A stretch of 32,206 nucleotides of DNA from Clostridia bacterium (GTDB lineage Bacteria; Bacillota; Clostridia; Oscillospirales; CAG-272): contig JAFWBJ010000086.1 in assembly GCA_017507145.1 (NCBI GenBank), forward strand, positions 1-32,206. Reading direction: 5' to 3'. The notes under the pieces were generated by a model. The model was given only the letters and a program-made list of their open reading frames with translations. It did no database searches and was not told the origin of the DNA. Shown here one piece after another: positions 16,148 through 25,400 of this stretch (the first letter of the stretch is position 1; every line of letters begins with the position of its first letter). Both the position numbers and the translations under genes were made by a program.

Positions 16148-17902
16148 TTACGAAGGAGCGGAAAAAATTGCGATGACATTCTCTTCGTAAACAACCAGAT
16201 TCCAGCCGTTCCGCTCAAAGAAGTCTATATCATAGCCCTCTACCTTGGCGTTGATGTAGGGGCGAAGATCCAGAACGGCATATTCGGTCGGGTGGTAGGT
16301 ACCGATCTCATACAACGTGCTTCGCTGGCTGAGCTGTGGCACAAACATCGTAGAACTGCGGACGGCTGCCTCATCGGGAATCAGCTCAAGCGCGGCGGCG
16401 ATGCGTTGATTGTCTTCGGCATGTGCAGTCACGCGGCGAAGATAGTTGATCTGGCCCGGCATGCGCATGGCGGTGAGCAAGACGGTTGCGGAAATGGCAA
16501 ACAGCAGAAGTCCGCGTCGGGTCTTGGCGTTCAACTCGGGTAGGTTCAGCAGAAGCAGATAAAAAAGCAGCGCTGCAACCCCGTAGGTATACTGATAGCC
16601 GATATTGTGCTGATAGTGATAGTCGGGCATGAGGTTGACCAGCACCATAGGCAGAATTAAGATCAGCCGGCTCCAGCGGCGAGTGAGCAAGGGCAGCAGG
16701 CCGAGCGGCAGAAGCATGTAGGCAAGGAACCCAAGCTTGTCCTCGGTCAGCGATTCATATAGCACGAGAGCAGGGTTGATCAAAACGGTCTTGACCAATT
16801 CCAGCGGCGAGTCCTTGCTGTCGATGAAATTGTTGTATCGGCCAAACATGGCCCCCTCACCAAAGCGCTCCAGCAGGTAGACGGCGCCGGCGAAATAGAG
16901 CCCGGACAAAACCAGCAAGGCAATGCCGTGGCGCTTGCGCGGCTTGGCGAAGATCCAGTATATGGCGATAAATGCCACATAAATGGGGGCATCTTCTTTG
17001 ACGAAGAAGACGAGAAAGGCAAAGAGATAAACCAGCCCATAACGCTTATGTTCAAGCAAGCAGAGCAGCCAGAGCAGAAGCGGAAGAAGAAGCTTGTTTT
17101 CATGCAGGTCATAGAAGCATCCGCCGATCATGGCCGGATAAGTAAAATACAGTGCAGAAACGATGACGGTCAGGGGGCGCGAGAGGGAGAATTTCCGAGC
17201 CAGCAGAAGCAGGGGAATGATGCCCGAGAAAAGAAAGACCGCCTGCATGACCAGCAGGGTTGCCGGGTGCGGGACCAGCGCATAGAAGGGCAAATAGAGA
17301 TAGAAGATGGGGGAGATATGCACGGCGAAGTGCGACAGAAGCTTGTCCCGTTCGCAGGTGGTCAGAGGCTGAAAAGAGTCAAGCATGTTGTGGAACATCT
17401 GCGCAAAGATGCCGAAATCAAAGCAGGGAGAGGAGTAACTGAAGAGCCGGCAGAGGGTCAGCGTAACAAGATAAGCCAGTGCCAGAAGCCCGATGACCGT
17501 GATCACAATTGGTGCATACCTGGCCGTGAAGCGGGAAACTTTGTTCAGATCGTCCCCCGCGCGATTGATGAAGTAGGCGCAGGCGAGGGCGAAGACAGCG
17601 AGGATACTGAGATAAAAATACTGATTGCCGGCAGAATATAGAACTGTGGAACCGTAAAGGGTCAGTGTGCCCAGGAGAAGCCAGTGGGCGACCGGTATTA
17701 CCTTGGTGATCAATGCCGTAATTGCGAAGGCCAGAAGAAAGGCGATGAGAACAACCGGAAGCAGGGGGATATCTTTGGCGAAATTTTTTAAAGCAGCCGC
17801 CCCCGGTGTCCCGACGGCAAGATTATAGGCGATGAAACACCATGCGCTAATCGCACATGCAGCCAGGTCACCCCAGCGCTGAGGAGAGATGTGTTTTTTC
17901 AT
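16148..17902 (-). CDS. DUF2079 polytopic membrane protein (GT-C-like)
   Basis: A 584-residue protein with about 12 hydrophobic segments. Its features match DUF2079: FDFGIFAQMFHNM at about 161-173, HFAVHISPIFYL at 191-202, and a DLHENKLLLPLLLW segment near 275. These polar loop motifs between membrane helices resemble GT-C glycosyltransferases that use lipid-linked sugars, but no activity is established for the family. The C-terminus has a soluble tail of about 100 residues. The ATG at 17902 is preferred, with AAAGGG upstream. It is probably transcribed alone from the promoter at 17992-18020, with prfB having its own promoter downstream. Confidence 0.82.
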   Translation of the reverse strand: MKKHISPQRWGDLAACAISAWCFIAYNLAVGTPGAAALKNFAKDIPLLPVVLIAFLLAFAITALITKVIPVAHWLLLGTLTLYGSTVLYSAGNQYFYLSILAVFALACAYFINRAGDDLNKVSRFTARYAPIVITVIGLLALAYLVTLTLCRLFSYSSPCFDFGIFAQMFHNMLDSFQPLTTCERDKLLSHFAVHISPIFYLYLPFYALVPHPATLLVMQAVFLFSGIIPLLLLARKFSLSRPLTVIVSALYFTYPAMIGGCFYDLHENKLLLPLLLWLLCLLEHKRYGLVYLFAFLVFFVKEDAPIYVAFIAIYWIFAKPRKRHGIALLVLSGLYFAGAVYLLERFGEGAMFGRYNNFIDSKDSPLELVKTVLINPALVLYESLTEDKLGFLAYMLLPLGLLPLLTRRWSRLILILPMVLVNLMPDYHYQHNIGYQYTYGVAALLFYLLLLNLPELNAKTRRGLLLFAISATVLLTAMRMPGQINYLRRVTAHAEDNQRIAAALELIPDEAAVRSSTMFVPQLSQRSTLYEIGTYHPTEYAVLDLRPYINAKVEGYDIDFFERNGWNLVVYEENVIAIFSAPS

Positions 17903-17991
17903 GAAAATCCCTTTCGGAACCACCCGATTTAAGAAATGCACGGATGATTCGTCAGCAGTTTGGTCGAAGAATAAATACGATAGATAAAAAT

Positions 17992-18020
17992 ATTATACCA
18001 AAATTCCCGCAAATTGTAAA
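17992..18020 (-). promoter_or_regulatory. Promoter of the DUF2079 gene
   Basis: Minus strand: TTTACA at 18020-18015, a 17-bp spacer, a perfect TATAAT at 17997-17992 preceded by TGG (extended -10). Confidence 0.75.
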
Positions 18021-18069
18021 CGGTTTTCTGCAAATAATCTCTTACAATTCCGTCAAAATTCCACCGGCG

Positions 18070-18975
18070 TTAGGGGAGACGGTTTTGATCGGCCTTTGGG
18101 GATGATACAGTACGCCATCTTGGCAGGATTTCTGAGACAACCACGCCGCAAAGAATCAAAGCAAATCCGGCAATCATACGCAGGTTCAATGGTTCCAAGG
18201 AGAAAAGAAAGGAGAAAAAAACACTGAAAATTGCCTCGAGGCATAAAATAAGGGAAGTAGAGGCGGGGGAGATTTTTGTCTGGCCAAAGCTCTGACAGAG
18301 AAAGGCGACAGCCGTTGCAAACAGGCAAAGGTAAACCAGACTGAACGCTGTGTCGAAGCCCAATACCCGGGGCGGCCGATTAAACATGAGCGCGAACAAA
18401 AAGGATAGCACGCCGACCGCTGTGAATTGCACGGCGGTCAGTGCCAGAATATCATATTTTGCCGACAGCTTCGCGACAGCAATGATATGCACTGCAAAGA
18501 AGAAACCGCCGAGAATGGTCAGCAAATCACCGGTCCCTATGGTTAGGCGGGCGTCCAGCGAAATGCAGCCGATGCCACAAAGCCCAAAGAGACCGGCCAG
18601 AAGATTGAAAATCGTTGGCCGACGTCCGTAAACAAACCAAACCAAAAATGGCACCAAAATGCAGTCAACCGCCGTCAAAAATGCGTTTTTCCCCGGCGTC
18701 GTACCTTTCAGCCCCTCGGTTTGAAAGGCATACGCCACAAAGAGAAAGACGCCGCACAGCAGGCTCTGCCAAAGGCCGGCGTTTTGGCACCGGAGCAGTC
18801 GGTGATGGAAGAGGGCACCCAGAATCAGCGCGGCGCTTCCGAAGCGAATGGCAAGCAAATAATAGGTGTCAACATACATAAGCGCCTGCTTCATCATCAC
18901 AAAGCTTGCGCCCCAGATCAGTGTGGCAAGCAGCAGGGCGAAATAAGCCCAGGCGGCAGGATGTCTGCTTTTCAT
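18070..18975 (-). CDS. DMT superfamily (EamA) transporter
   Basis: A 301-residue protein with ten predicted membrane helices arranged as two EamA repeats (first with LIWGASFVMMKQAL near residues 18-31, second near 170-290 with FLCQSFGQTKISPASTS and LCLEAIFSV). EamA transporters export or import metabolites such as amino acids, purines or sugars; the substrate cannot be read here. The ATG at 18975 follows GGAGA; an upstream in-frame extension to 19020 lacks a ribosome binding site. It is divergent from the SDR operon. No clear terminator is seen before the DUF2079 promoter. Confidence 0.9.
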   Translation of the reverse strand: MKSRHPAAWAYFALLLATLIWGASFVMMKQALMYVDTYYLLAIRFGSAALILGALFHHRLLRCQNAGLWQSLLCGVFLFVAYAFQTEGLKGTTPGKNAFLTAVDCILVPFLVWFVYGRRPTIFNLLAGLFGLCGIGCISLDARLTIGTGDLLTILGGFFFAVHIIAVAKLSAKYDILALTAVQFTAVGVLSFLFALMFNRPPRVLGFDTAFSLVYLCLFATAVAFLCQSFGQTKISPASTSLILCLEAIFSVFFSFLFSLEPLNLRMIAGFALILCGVVVSEILPRWRTVSSPKADQNRLP

Positions 18976-19034
18976 TCTTCTCTCCGTTACATGGAAAATT
19001 TTCGGTGCAAAGACGCCCATCTGACAAAAATTGC

Positions 19035-19063
19035 TTGAATTTTTGCGCTGAATGTGGTATCAT
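19035..19063 (+). promoter_or_regulatory. Promoter of the SDR-HAD-murB-whiA-dnaE operon
   Basis: TTGAAT at 19035-19040, a 17-bp spacer, TATCAT at 19058-19063 with extended TGTGG. The leader to the TTG start is about 110 nt. Confidence 0.65.
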
Positions 19064-19176
19064 AATCATATAATTGGATGATTATGCGCTTTGTACTGAT
19101 TTTTCTTAGTATGCGGCAGAATCACCTGCCTCATTCCCATCCATGCCGATACTTTTTCCATAGGACGGTGAATCAA

Positions 19177-19911
19177 TTGTATTCTTCTTCTGCACAGTTT
19201 CCCCGCACCGTGTTGATCACGGGTGGCAGCCGCGGTATCGGTGCGGCCTGTGTGCGCACATTTACTGAGCGGGGATGCCAAGTTGCCTTTTTCTATGAAA
19301 AATCTCATGAATTGGCTAATGCGTTGGCCGCCGACACCGGGGCACGCGCCATTTGCGTGGATATCGCGGACCGCGCCGCTGTCTTTGCAGCTGTCGAAGC
19401 GCTCGTTGGCGAATGGGGGGCGATTTCCTGCCTGGTCAATAATGCCGGCATTGCTCAATTTTCGCTCTTTACCGATATTACCGAGGCAGATTGGTCACGG
19501 ATGATCGGCGTGAATTTAAGCGGCGTTTTCTATTGTACGCAAGCCGCTCTTCCCGGAATGATCCGTGAAAAATACGGCAGGATTATCAATATTTCTTCCA
19601 TTTGGGGGCTGACGGGGGCATCCTGTGAGGTACATTATTCAGCAGCAAAGGCAGGCGTGATCGGACTGACGCGGGCATTGGCTAAGGAGCTTGGACCGTC
19701 CGGTATCACTGTCAATTGTGTTGCCCCCGGTGTGATCGAAACCGAAATGAATGCCGCACTGGATGACCAAACCCGAGCTGCGCTCTGCGAAGAAACACCG
19801 CTCGGCTGTATCGGTACGCCGGAAGATATTGCAAAAGCCGTTCTGTACTTTGCCGATGCCCCTTTTGTTACCGGGCAGATTCTCAGTCCCAACGGCGGGA
19901 TTGTCATTTAA
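19177..19911 (+). CDS. Short-chain dehydrogenase, likely EF-P 5-aminopentanone reductase (YmfI-like)
   Basis: A 244-residue classical SDR. NAD(P)-binding TGGSRGIG (15-22), NNAG (88-91), catalytic tetrad Asn113, Ser141, Tyr154 and Lys158. The segment around IINISSIWGLTGASCEVHYS is, as I recall it, characteristic of clostridial proteins annotated as EF-P 5-aminopentanone reductase, the last step of EF-P lysine modification in B. subtilis (YmfI). A FabG-type 3-oxoacyl-ACP reductase is the alternative, but no fatty-acid genes are nearby. The TTG start at 19177 is chosen because AGGACGGTG lies 6 bases upstream; GTG at 19168 is possible. The SDR fold is certain, the specific role less so. Confidence 0.8.
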   Translation: MYSSSAQFPRTVLITGGSRGIGAACVRTFTERGCQVAFFYEKSHELANALAADTGARAICVDIADRAAVFAAVEALVGEWGAISCLVNNAGIAQFSLFTDITEADWSRMIGVNLSGVFYCTQAALPGMIREKYGRIINISSIWGLTGASCEVHYSAAKAGVIGLTRALAKELGPSGITVNCVAPGVIETEMNAALDDQTRAALCEETPLGCIGTPEDIAKAVLYFADAPFVTGQILSPNGGIVI

Positions 19912-19931
19912 TGCGACAGAAAGGACACCGT

Positions 19932-20621
19932 ATGAAACCGTATACCTGGCTGCTTTTTGATGCAGACGGCACTCTGCTTGATTTTGACCTTGCCGAACGC
20001 ACAGCGCTCACGGAAACCCTTGCCGAATATGGAATCACGGCTGACGAATCGATGCTGGCCGTTTACAGCCGCATCAACGATGCCATCTGGAAGCAGATTG
20101 AGGTGGGTACGTTTGACCGCGATCAGCTCAATCAGGTCCGCTTCTCGCGCTTTGCCGCAGAATACGGCTTTGTCTATGATCCCGAGCAGGTCGGCGAAAC
20201 CTACTTTGCACATATGGCCAGACAGAACCAGCTGATCGACGGCGCACTTGAGCTTTGCCGTGCGCTACAGGAATTCTATTCGCTTGCGATCATTACCAAC
20301 GGAACGGCTTTCATCCAGCACAGCCGACTGGATAATACGCCCCTGCTTGCCTGCATGCAGCATTTGTTTATTTCCCAGGAGGTCGGGGCAGAGAAGCCTT
20401 CTCCTGCCTTTTTCGACGTGGTTGCGGCTGCAATCCCTGATTTCGACCGCAGCCGCGCCCTGGTCATCGGCGATTCGCTTACTTCGGATATTGCCGGCGG
20501 GATTGCAGCCGGCATCGATACCTGCTGGTACAATCCGCACGGTAAAGCGGCGCCCGCAGATCGCATGCCCACATATACTGTCCGCAATTACAACGACCTG
20601 CGCACCTTGCTGCAGATTTGA
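19932..20621 (+). CDS. HAD hydrolase, YjjG-type pyrimidine nucleotidase
   Basis: A 229-residue HAD phosphatase. Motif I FDADGT has the nucleophile Asp10 and Asp12; motif II ITNGT; motif III Lys in AEKPSPAFF; motif IV GDSLTSD. The cap region (residues 20-90) and the motif spacing match the YjjG family, which dephosphorylates non-canonical pyrimidine nucleotides and so cleans the nucleotide pool; other HAD substrates cannot be excluded. The ATG at 19932 follows AAAGGA. It lies 20 bp after the SDR and 11 bp before murB, so it is in the operon. Confidence 0.82.
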   Translation: MKPYTWLLFDADGTLLDFDLAERTALTETLAEYGITADESMLAVYSRINDAIWKQIEVGTFDRDQLNQVRFSRFAAEYGFVYDPEQVGETYFAHMARQNQLIDGALELCRALQEFYSLAIITNGTAFIQHSRLDNTPLLACMQHLFISQEVGAEKPSPAFFDVVAAAIPDFDRSRALVIGDSLTSDIAGGIAAGIDTCWYNPHGKAAPADRMPTYTVRNYNDLRTLLQI

Positions 20622-20632
20622 GGAGGAACAGC

Positions 20633-21535
20633 ATGAATTTCGATCGGCTTGTTCGGCGTTTGGCTGAAATAGACGGTCTTGACATCCGGCGAGATTTAAT
20701 CCTCGCACAGCACACCACCTTTCGCATCGGTGGGCCTGCGGCAGTCGCAATTTTTCCTGCTCACCGGGAGGCGGCCCTGGCCGCGCTTGCCGTCATCGCA
20801 GATGTCGATGCTCCGCTTGCTCTGATCGGTAATGGCAGCAATTTGCTCTGCGCGGATGCGGGATTTGATGGGGTGGCTCTCTTTACCGGCCACATGAAGC
20901 AGATGGGTTTTTCCGGTACAACAGCGCACGTTGATGCCGGCGTTCCGCTCACGGCATTTTCTGCTGAAGCACAGCGCCACGGCTTGGACGGCCTTGCATT
21001 TGGATATGGCATCCCCGGAAGCATGGGCGGTGCGGTGCGCATGAATGCGGGGGCTTACGGCGGCGAGATGGCCGATGTGGTTTGTACGAGCACCTGCTAT
21101 GATCTCCAAACCCGTACTGTGCATACGATCACCGACCATGCTTTTGCTTATCGGCAGAGCATTTATGCAGCACATCCCGAACGTGTGATTCTATCGGTCG
21201 ATCTCGCGCTGCGAGAGGGAGATGCAGCTGCGATTGCCGCGCAGATGCAGGACTTTATGCAGCGGCGCCGCGACAAGCAGCCTCTTGAATGGCCCAACGC
21301 AGGCAGTGTCTTCAAACGCCCGGTTGGCTATTTTGCAGGGAAGTTGATTGAAGACTGCGGCCTGAAGGGCAGACAGATTGGAGGCGCACAGGTTTCCGAG
21401 AAGCACGCCGGCTTTATCATCAACCGCAGCAATGCAACTGCCGACGATGTGCGAAAGCTGATCGAGGTCATTCAGGCCACCGTTCTCTCTGCATTTGGCG
21501 TTTCGCTGGAATGCGAACTGATCTATTTGGGGTGA
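20633..21535 (+). CDS. murB: UDP-N-acetylenolpyruvoylglucosamine reductase
   Basis: A 300-residue FAD enzyme that makes UDP-MurNAc, the second committed step of peptidoglycan synthesis. FAD and substrate motifs are clear: TTFRIGGPA (28-36), GNGSNLL, GIPGSMGGAVRMNAGAYGGE, the catalytic-serine segment NAGSVFKRP, and SEKHAGFIIN near the C-terminus. The ATG at 20633 has AGGAGG upstream. The stop is 4 bp before whiA, whose ribosome binding site (GGGGTGA) overlaps the murB stop. In many Firmicutes rapZ and yvcK genes lie between murB and whiA; they are absent here. Confidence 0.96.
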   Translation: MNFDRLVRRLAEIDGLDIRRDLILAQHTTFRIGGPAAVAIFPAHREAALAALAVIADVDAPLALIGNGSNLLCADAGFDGVALFTGHMKQMGFSGTTAHVDAGVPLTAFSAEAQRHGLDGLAFGYGIPGSMGGAVRMNAGAYGGEMADVVCTSTCYDLQTRTVHTITDHAFAYRQSIYAAHPERVILSVDLALREGDAAAIAAQMQDFMQRRRDKQPLEWPNAGSVFKRPVGYFAGKLIEDCGLKGRQIGGAQVSEKHAGFIINRSNATADDVRKLIEVIQATVLSAFGVSLECELIYLG

Positions 21536-21539
21536 AACC

Positions 21540-22439
21540 ATGGAAAATCAAGCTATCGGCATCGCGTCGGCGTGCCGAATTGAGCTGGCTGAAGGAAATA
21601 TCAAATCGCCTTGCTGCCGCCGGGCGATGCTTGGCGGCTTGCTGATCAACGCGGAGCTTGACGGTGAAACGGTTCGCTTTGTACTGGATGATGTTGTTGG
21701 CGCCGATGGAATTCTGCGCCTGATACGGCAGTGCTGGTCGGTGCAGGGGGAGGTTGCGGCGATCCGACGGGGAGCGCACAAGAGCAATCTCTTTACTTTC
21801 CGCTCGCGCAAGGCGGCGGAGTGGCTCGATCGAATCCGCTGGGAGGGCTGTCTGCAGAACCCATGTTCTGCCTGCGCCTCGCACTTTGCGCGTGGGATGT
21901 TTGTTGCCGGCGGAACGCTTTCCGATCCCGAAAAAAGCCTGCATCTTGAGTTTAACATCCGGGCGGAACAGAGCCTGACGATTGCCGCAAATATGCTCGC
22001 TCAGCTGGGCACCGAGCCCAAGCTGGCACATCGAAAAAACGGGGTTGGCTTATACTACAAGAAAAGCGATGCCATCGAAGCGGTTTTGGCCGAAATCGGC
22101 GCAACCAAAACGGTGTTTGATTTTATCAATGCAAAGATCGTTCGTGAGATACGCAATCACGAGAATCGTGTTGCCAACTGTGATGCCGGAAATATTCAGA
22201 AGGCGGTGTCTGCGAACCGCAAGCAGCTTGAAGCCATCGCCGCGCTTCGCAGACTCGGCCGGATGGATCGGCTCGACGATGAGCAGTACCGGACCGCAGA
22301 ACTGCGTGAGGCGCACCCGGAGCTGACCTTGAGTGAGCTTGGTCTGCGCATGTCTCCCCCCATTTCAAAATCCGGTATGTACCACCGAATGAATAAAATT
22401 ATCGAAATCGCCGAAGCCGTCTGCGCTGAGGCGGAATGA
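21540..22439 (+). CDS. whiA: WhiA sporulation/division regulator
   Basis: A 299-residue WhiA. The N-terminal two-thirds is the LAGLIDADG-like fold (ARGMFVAGGTLSDPEKSLHL near 115-135) and contains NRVANCDAGNIQKAV (about 207-221). The C-terminus is the family helix-turn-helix with LSELGLRMSPPISKSGMYHR. WhiA binds DNA; in Streptomyces it controls sporulation septation, in B. subtilis it affects division and chromosome segregation. The ATG at 21540 is 4 bp after the murB stop. The whiA 3' end overlaps the first possible dnaE start. Confidence 0.95.
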   Translation: MENQAIGIASACRIELAEGNIKSPCCRRAMLGGLLINAELDGETVRFVLDDVVGADGILRLIRQCWSVQGEVAAIRRGAHKSNLFTFRSRKAAEWLDRIRWEGCLQNPCSACASHFARGMFVAGGTLSDPEKSLHLEFNIRAEQSLTIAANMLAQLGTEPKLAHRKNGVGLYYKKSDAIEAVLAEIGATKTVFDFINAKIVREIRNHENRVANCDAGNIQKAVSANRKQLEAIAALRRLGRMDRLDDEQYRTAELREAHPELTLSELGLRMSPPISKSGMYHRMNKIIEIAEAVCAEAE

Positions 22440-22453
22440 AAGGAGTGAGGACG

Positions 22454-25400
22454 GTGACCGATTTCGTTCACCTGCATCTGCACAGTGAATACAGTCTGCT
22501 TGACGGCGCGTGCCGCATCAAGGATATTCCGGCGCGTGCGGCCGAGTGCGGTCACCGTGCCGTCGCGCTGACCGATCACGGCGTTATGTACGGTGCAGTC
22601 GCTTTCTGGCGCGCCTGCCGAGAAGCGGGGATCAAGCCGATCATCGGCTGTGAGGTGTATGTCGCGCCGCGATCCCGCTTTGAAAAAAGCGGAAGCGGGG
22701 AGGGGAATTACCACCATCTCGTCCTGCTCTGCGAAAACGAAACCGGATACCGCAATCTGCTGAATTTGGTTTCTGCCGGCTTTACCGAGGGCTTTTACAG
22801 CCGTCCGCGCGTGGATATGGAACTGCTCCGTGCGCATCACGATGGCCTGATTGCCCTTTCCGCCTGCCTCTCCGGCTACATTCCGCGCGCTCTGATGCGC
22901 GGGGAGTATGATCTTGCCTGCCGGCATGCGCGGGAGATGGCCGACATCTTCGGCGAGGAACACTATTATATAGAACTGCAGAACCATAACCTTGCTGACC
23001 AGAAGGCGATTCTGCCTCAGCTGGTTTCGTTGGCTCAAGAATGCGGCCTGCCGCTGGTCGCGACCAATGACGTGCATTATCTGCGCAAATCGGATGCACG
23101 CACCCAGGCTGTGCTGATGTGCATTCAAACCAACCGCACGTTCGACGACGGCAAGCCGGTCGGATTTGAAACAAACGAGTTTTACTATAAGACTACCGAA
23201 GAAATGCAGGCGCTTTTCGGCGCGTACGATGGCGCAATCGAGAATACGGTGCGCATCGCGGATCGCTGCCAGCTAGAATTTCATTTTGACCGCTACGAGT
23301 TGCCGACCTTCTCGCCGCCCGACGGGCTCTCCCCGGCTGAGTATCTGCGCCAGCTTACCTTTGCTGGACTCTCCCGCCGCCTTGCGGCAGACGAACTGGT
23401 CTTTTGTGAGGCGCATCCCGAGAAGGAATATCTCGACCGAATCGAGTATGAGCTGTCGGTGATTGAGCAGATGGGATTCTCCGATTATTTCCTGATTGTG
23501 CAGGATTATGTCGGCTTTGCCAAGCGTTCTGGAATTCCGGTAGGCCCTGGCCGCGGTTCGGGTGCGGGCAGTTTAGTTGCCTTTCTTTTGGGCATCACGG
23601 ATGTCGACTCGATCCGCTATGATCTGCTCTTTGAGCGCTTTCTCAATCCCGAGCGTGTCAGTATGCCCGATATTGATATTGACTTTTGCTATGACCGCCG
23701 TGACGAGGTTATCGATTATGTCATCTCGCGTTACGGCCGCAAGCACGTCGCGCAGATTGTGACCTTCGGTACGTTGGCCGCCCGCGCGGCGGTGCGCGAT
23801 GTCGGCCGGGTGTTGGGGATGCCCATCCCTGAGGTGGACGCAGTCGCGGGGGCGATCCCGCGCGACCTCGGCATTACACTGGCCGAAGCAATGCAGACAC
23901 CCGAACTGCAGGCACAGATGGAGGGGAGTGCACAAGTGCGCACGCTGCTCGACCTGGCCTCAGCCATCGAAGGAATGCCGCGCAATATTTCGGTACACGC
24001 AGCCGGCGTTGTCATCACTGAGCAGCCGCTTTGGCACTATGTTCCCCTGGCGAAAAGCAACGATACCATTGTGACCCAGTATGATATGGACACAATTGCC
24101 GCACTTGGTTTGATCAAGTTTGACTTCCTGGCCCTTCGCTATCTGACCATTCTGGCGGAAGCCGAAGCGCAGGTCAAGGAAAAGCAGCCCGATTTCCGGC
24201 TCACCGCGATCCCGCTGGATGACCCGGCTGCATACGCGCTGATCGGCCGCGGTGACACCGGCGGTGTATTTCAGCTGGAGTCGGGCGGCATGCGACAAAT
24301 GCTGTCCAATCTCAAACCGCAGAATATCAATGACATTCTTGCGGCTATCGCCCTCTACCGCCCGGGACCAATGGAATCGATCCCGCTTTATATCGAGCGG
24401 CGGCACGATCCGTCCAAGGTTGTCTATGCGATCCCGCAGCTTGAGCCGATCCTGCGCGATACCTATGGCTGTATTGTCTATCAAGAGCAGGTCATGCGTA
24501 TCTTCCGCGAATTGGCCGGCTACACCTATGGACATGCAGATATCGTACGCCGTGCCATGTCGAAGAAGAAGGGTGATGTCATGGAGGCGGAGCGCGAGTC
24601 CTTCCTCCGCGGTACGGCTGAGCGCGGGATTCCGGCGAATATCGCATCAGAACTGTTCGCAGACATGGCCAGCTTTGCCAACTACGCCTTTAATAAATCC
24701 CACGCTGCAGCCTACGCGGTGATCTCCTATCGCACCGCGTACCTCAAGGCGCATCACCCGCGCGCCTTCTTTGCGACTCTGCTGACCTCCGTACTCGGCA
24801 GCAGCACAAAGATTGCCGAATACATTGCCGAGTGCACCAAGCGGGCAATCCCCGTTCTCCCGCCCGATATTAATGAAAGCCGCATGGTCTTCCATGTTGC
24901 TGAGGATGGGATTCGATTTGCTTTGCTTGCGCTCAAAAATGTCGGCAGACAGTTTATCGATGCTATCCTTGCCGAGCGTGAGAAGGGTAAATTCGATTCC
25001 TTTGACGATTTCATCGATCGCATGGTCGGGCAGGATCTCAATAAGCGGCAGATCGAAGCGCTCATCAAGGCCGGCTGCTTTGACCGGCTCGGTGTCGGCC
25101 GAAGCCGTCTCCTTGCTGCGTACGAGTCGATTGTCGACAGTGCGCTGCAAAAGAGCCGAACAAACCTCATGGGTCAGCTTGACCTGTTCTCAGCCATCCC
25201 GGGCGCAGCGGAAAAGCCGCAGGGGTATGTTTACCCCGAGCGGCCGGAGCTTACCCTGCGCGAAAAGCTGATGATGGAAAAAGAGTGCTCGGGCATGTAT
25301 TTCTCCGGACACCTTCTGGATGAGTACAGCCGGCACCTGGACAAGCTGGCGCCGACTCCGCTGGCAGTGGTGCTGGCCGCATACGGCGAAGATGCTACGC

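Noticed and set aside
22196..23128. A 310-codon minus-strand open frame
   Set aside because: It is antisense to whiA and dnaE, both clear family members.
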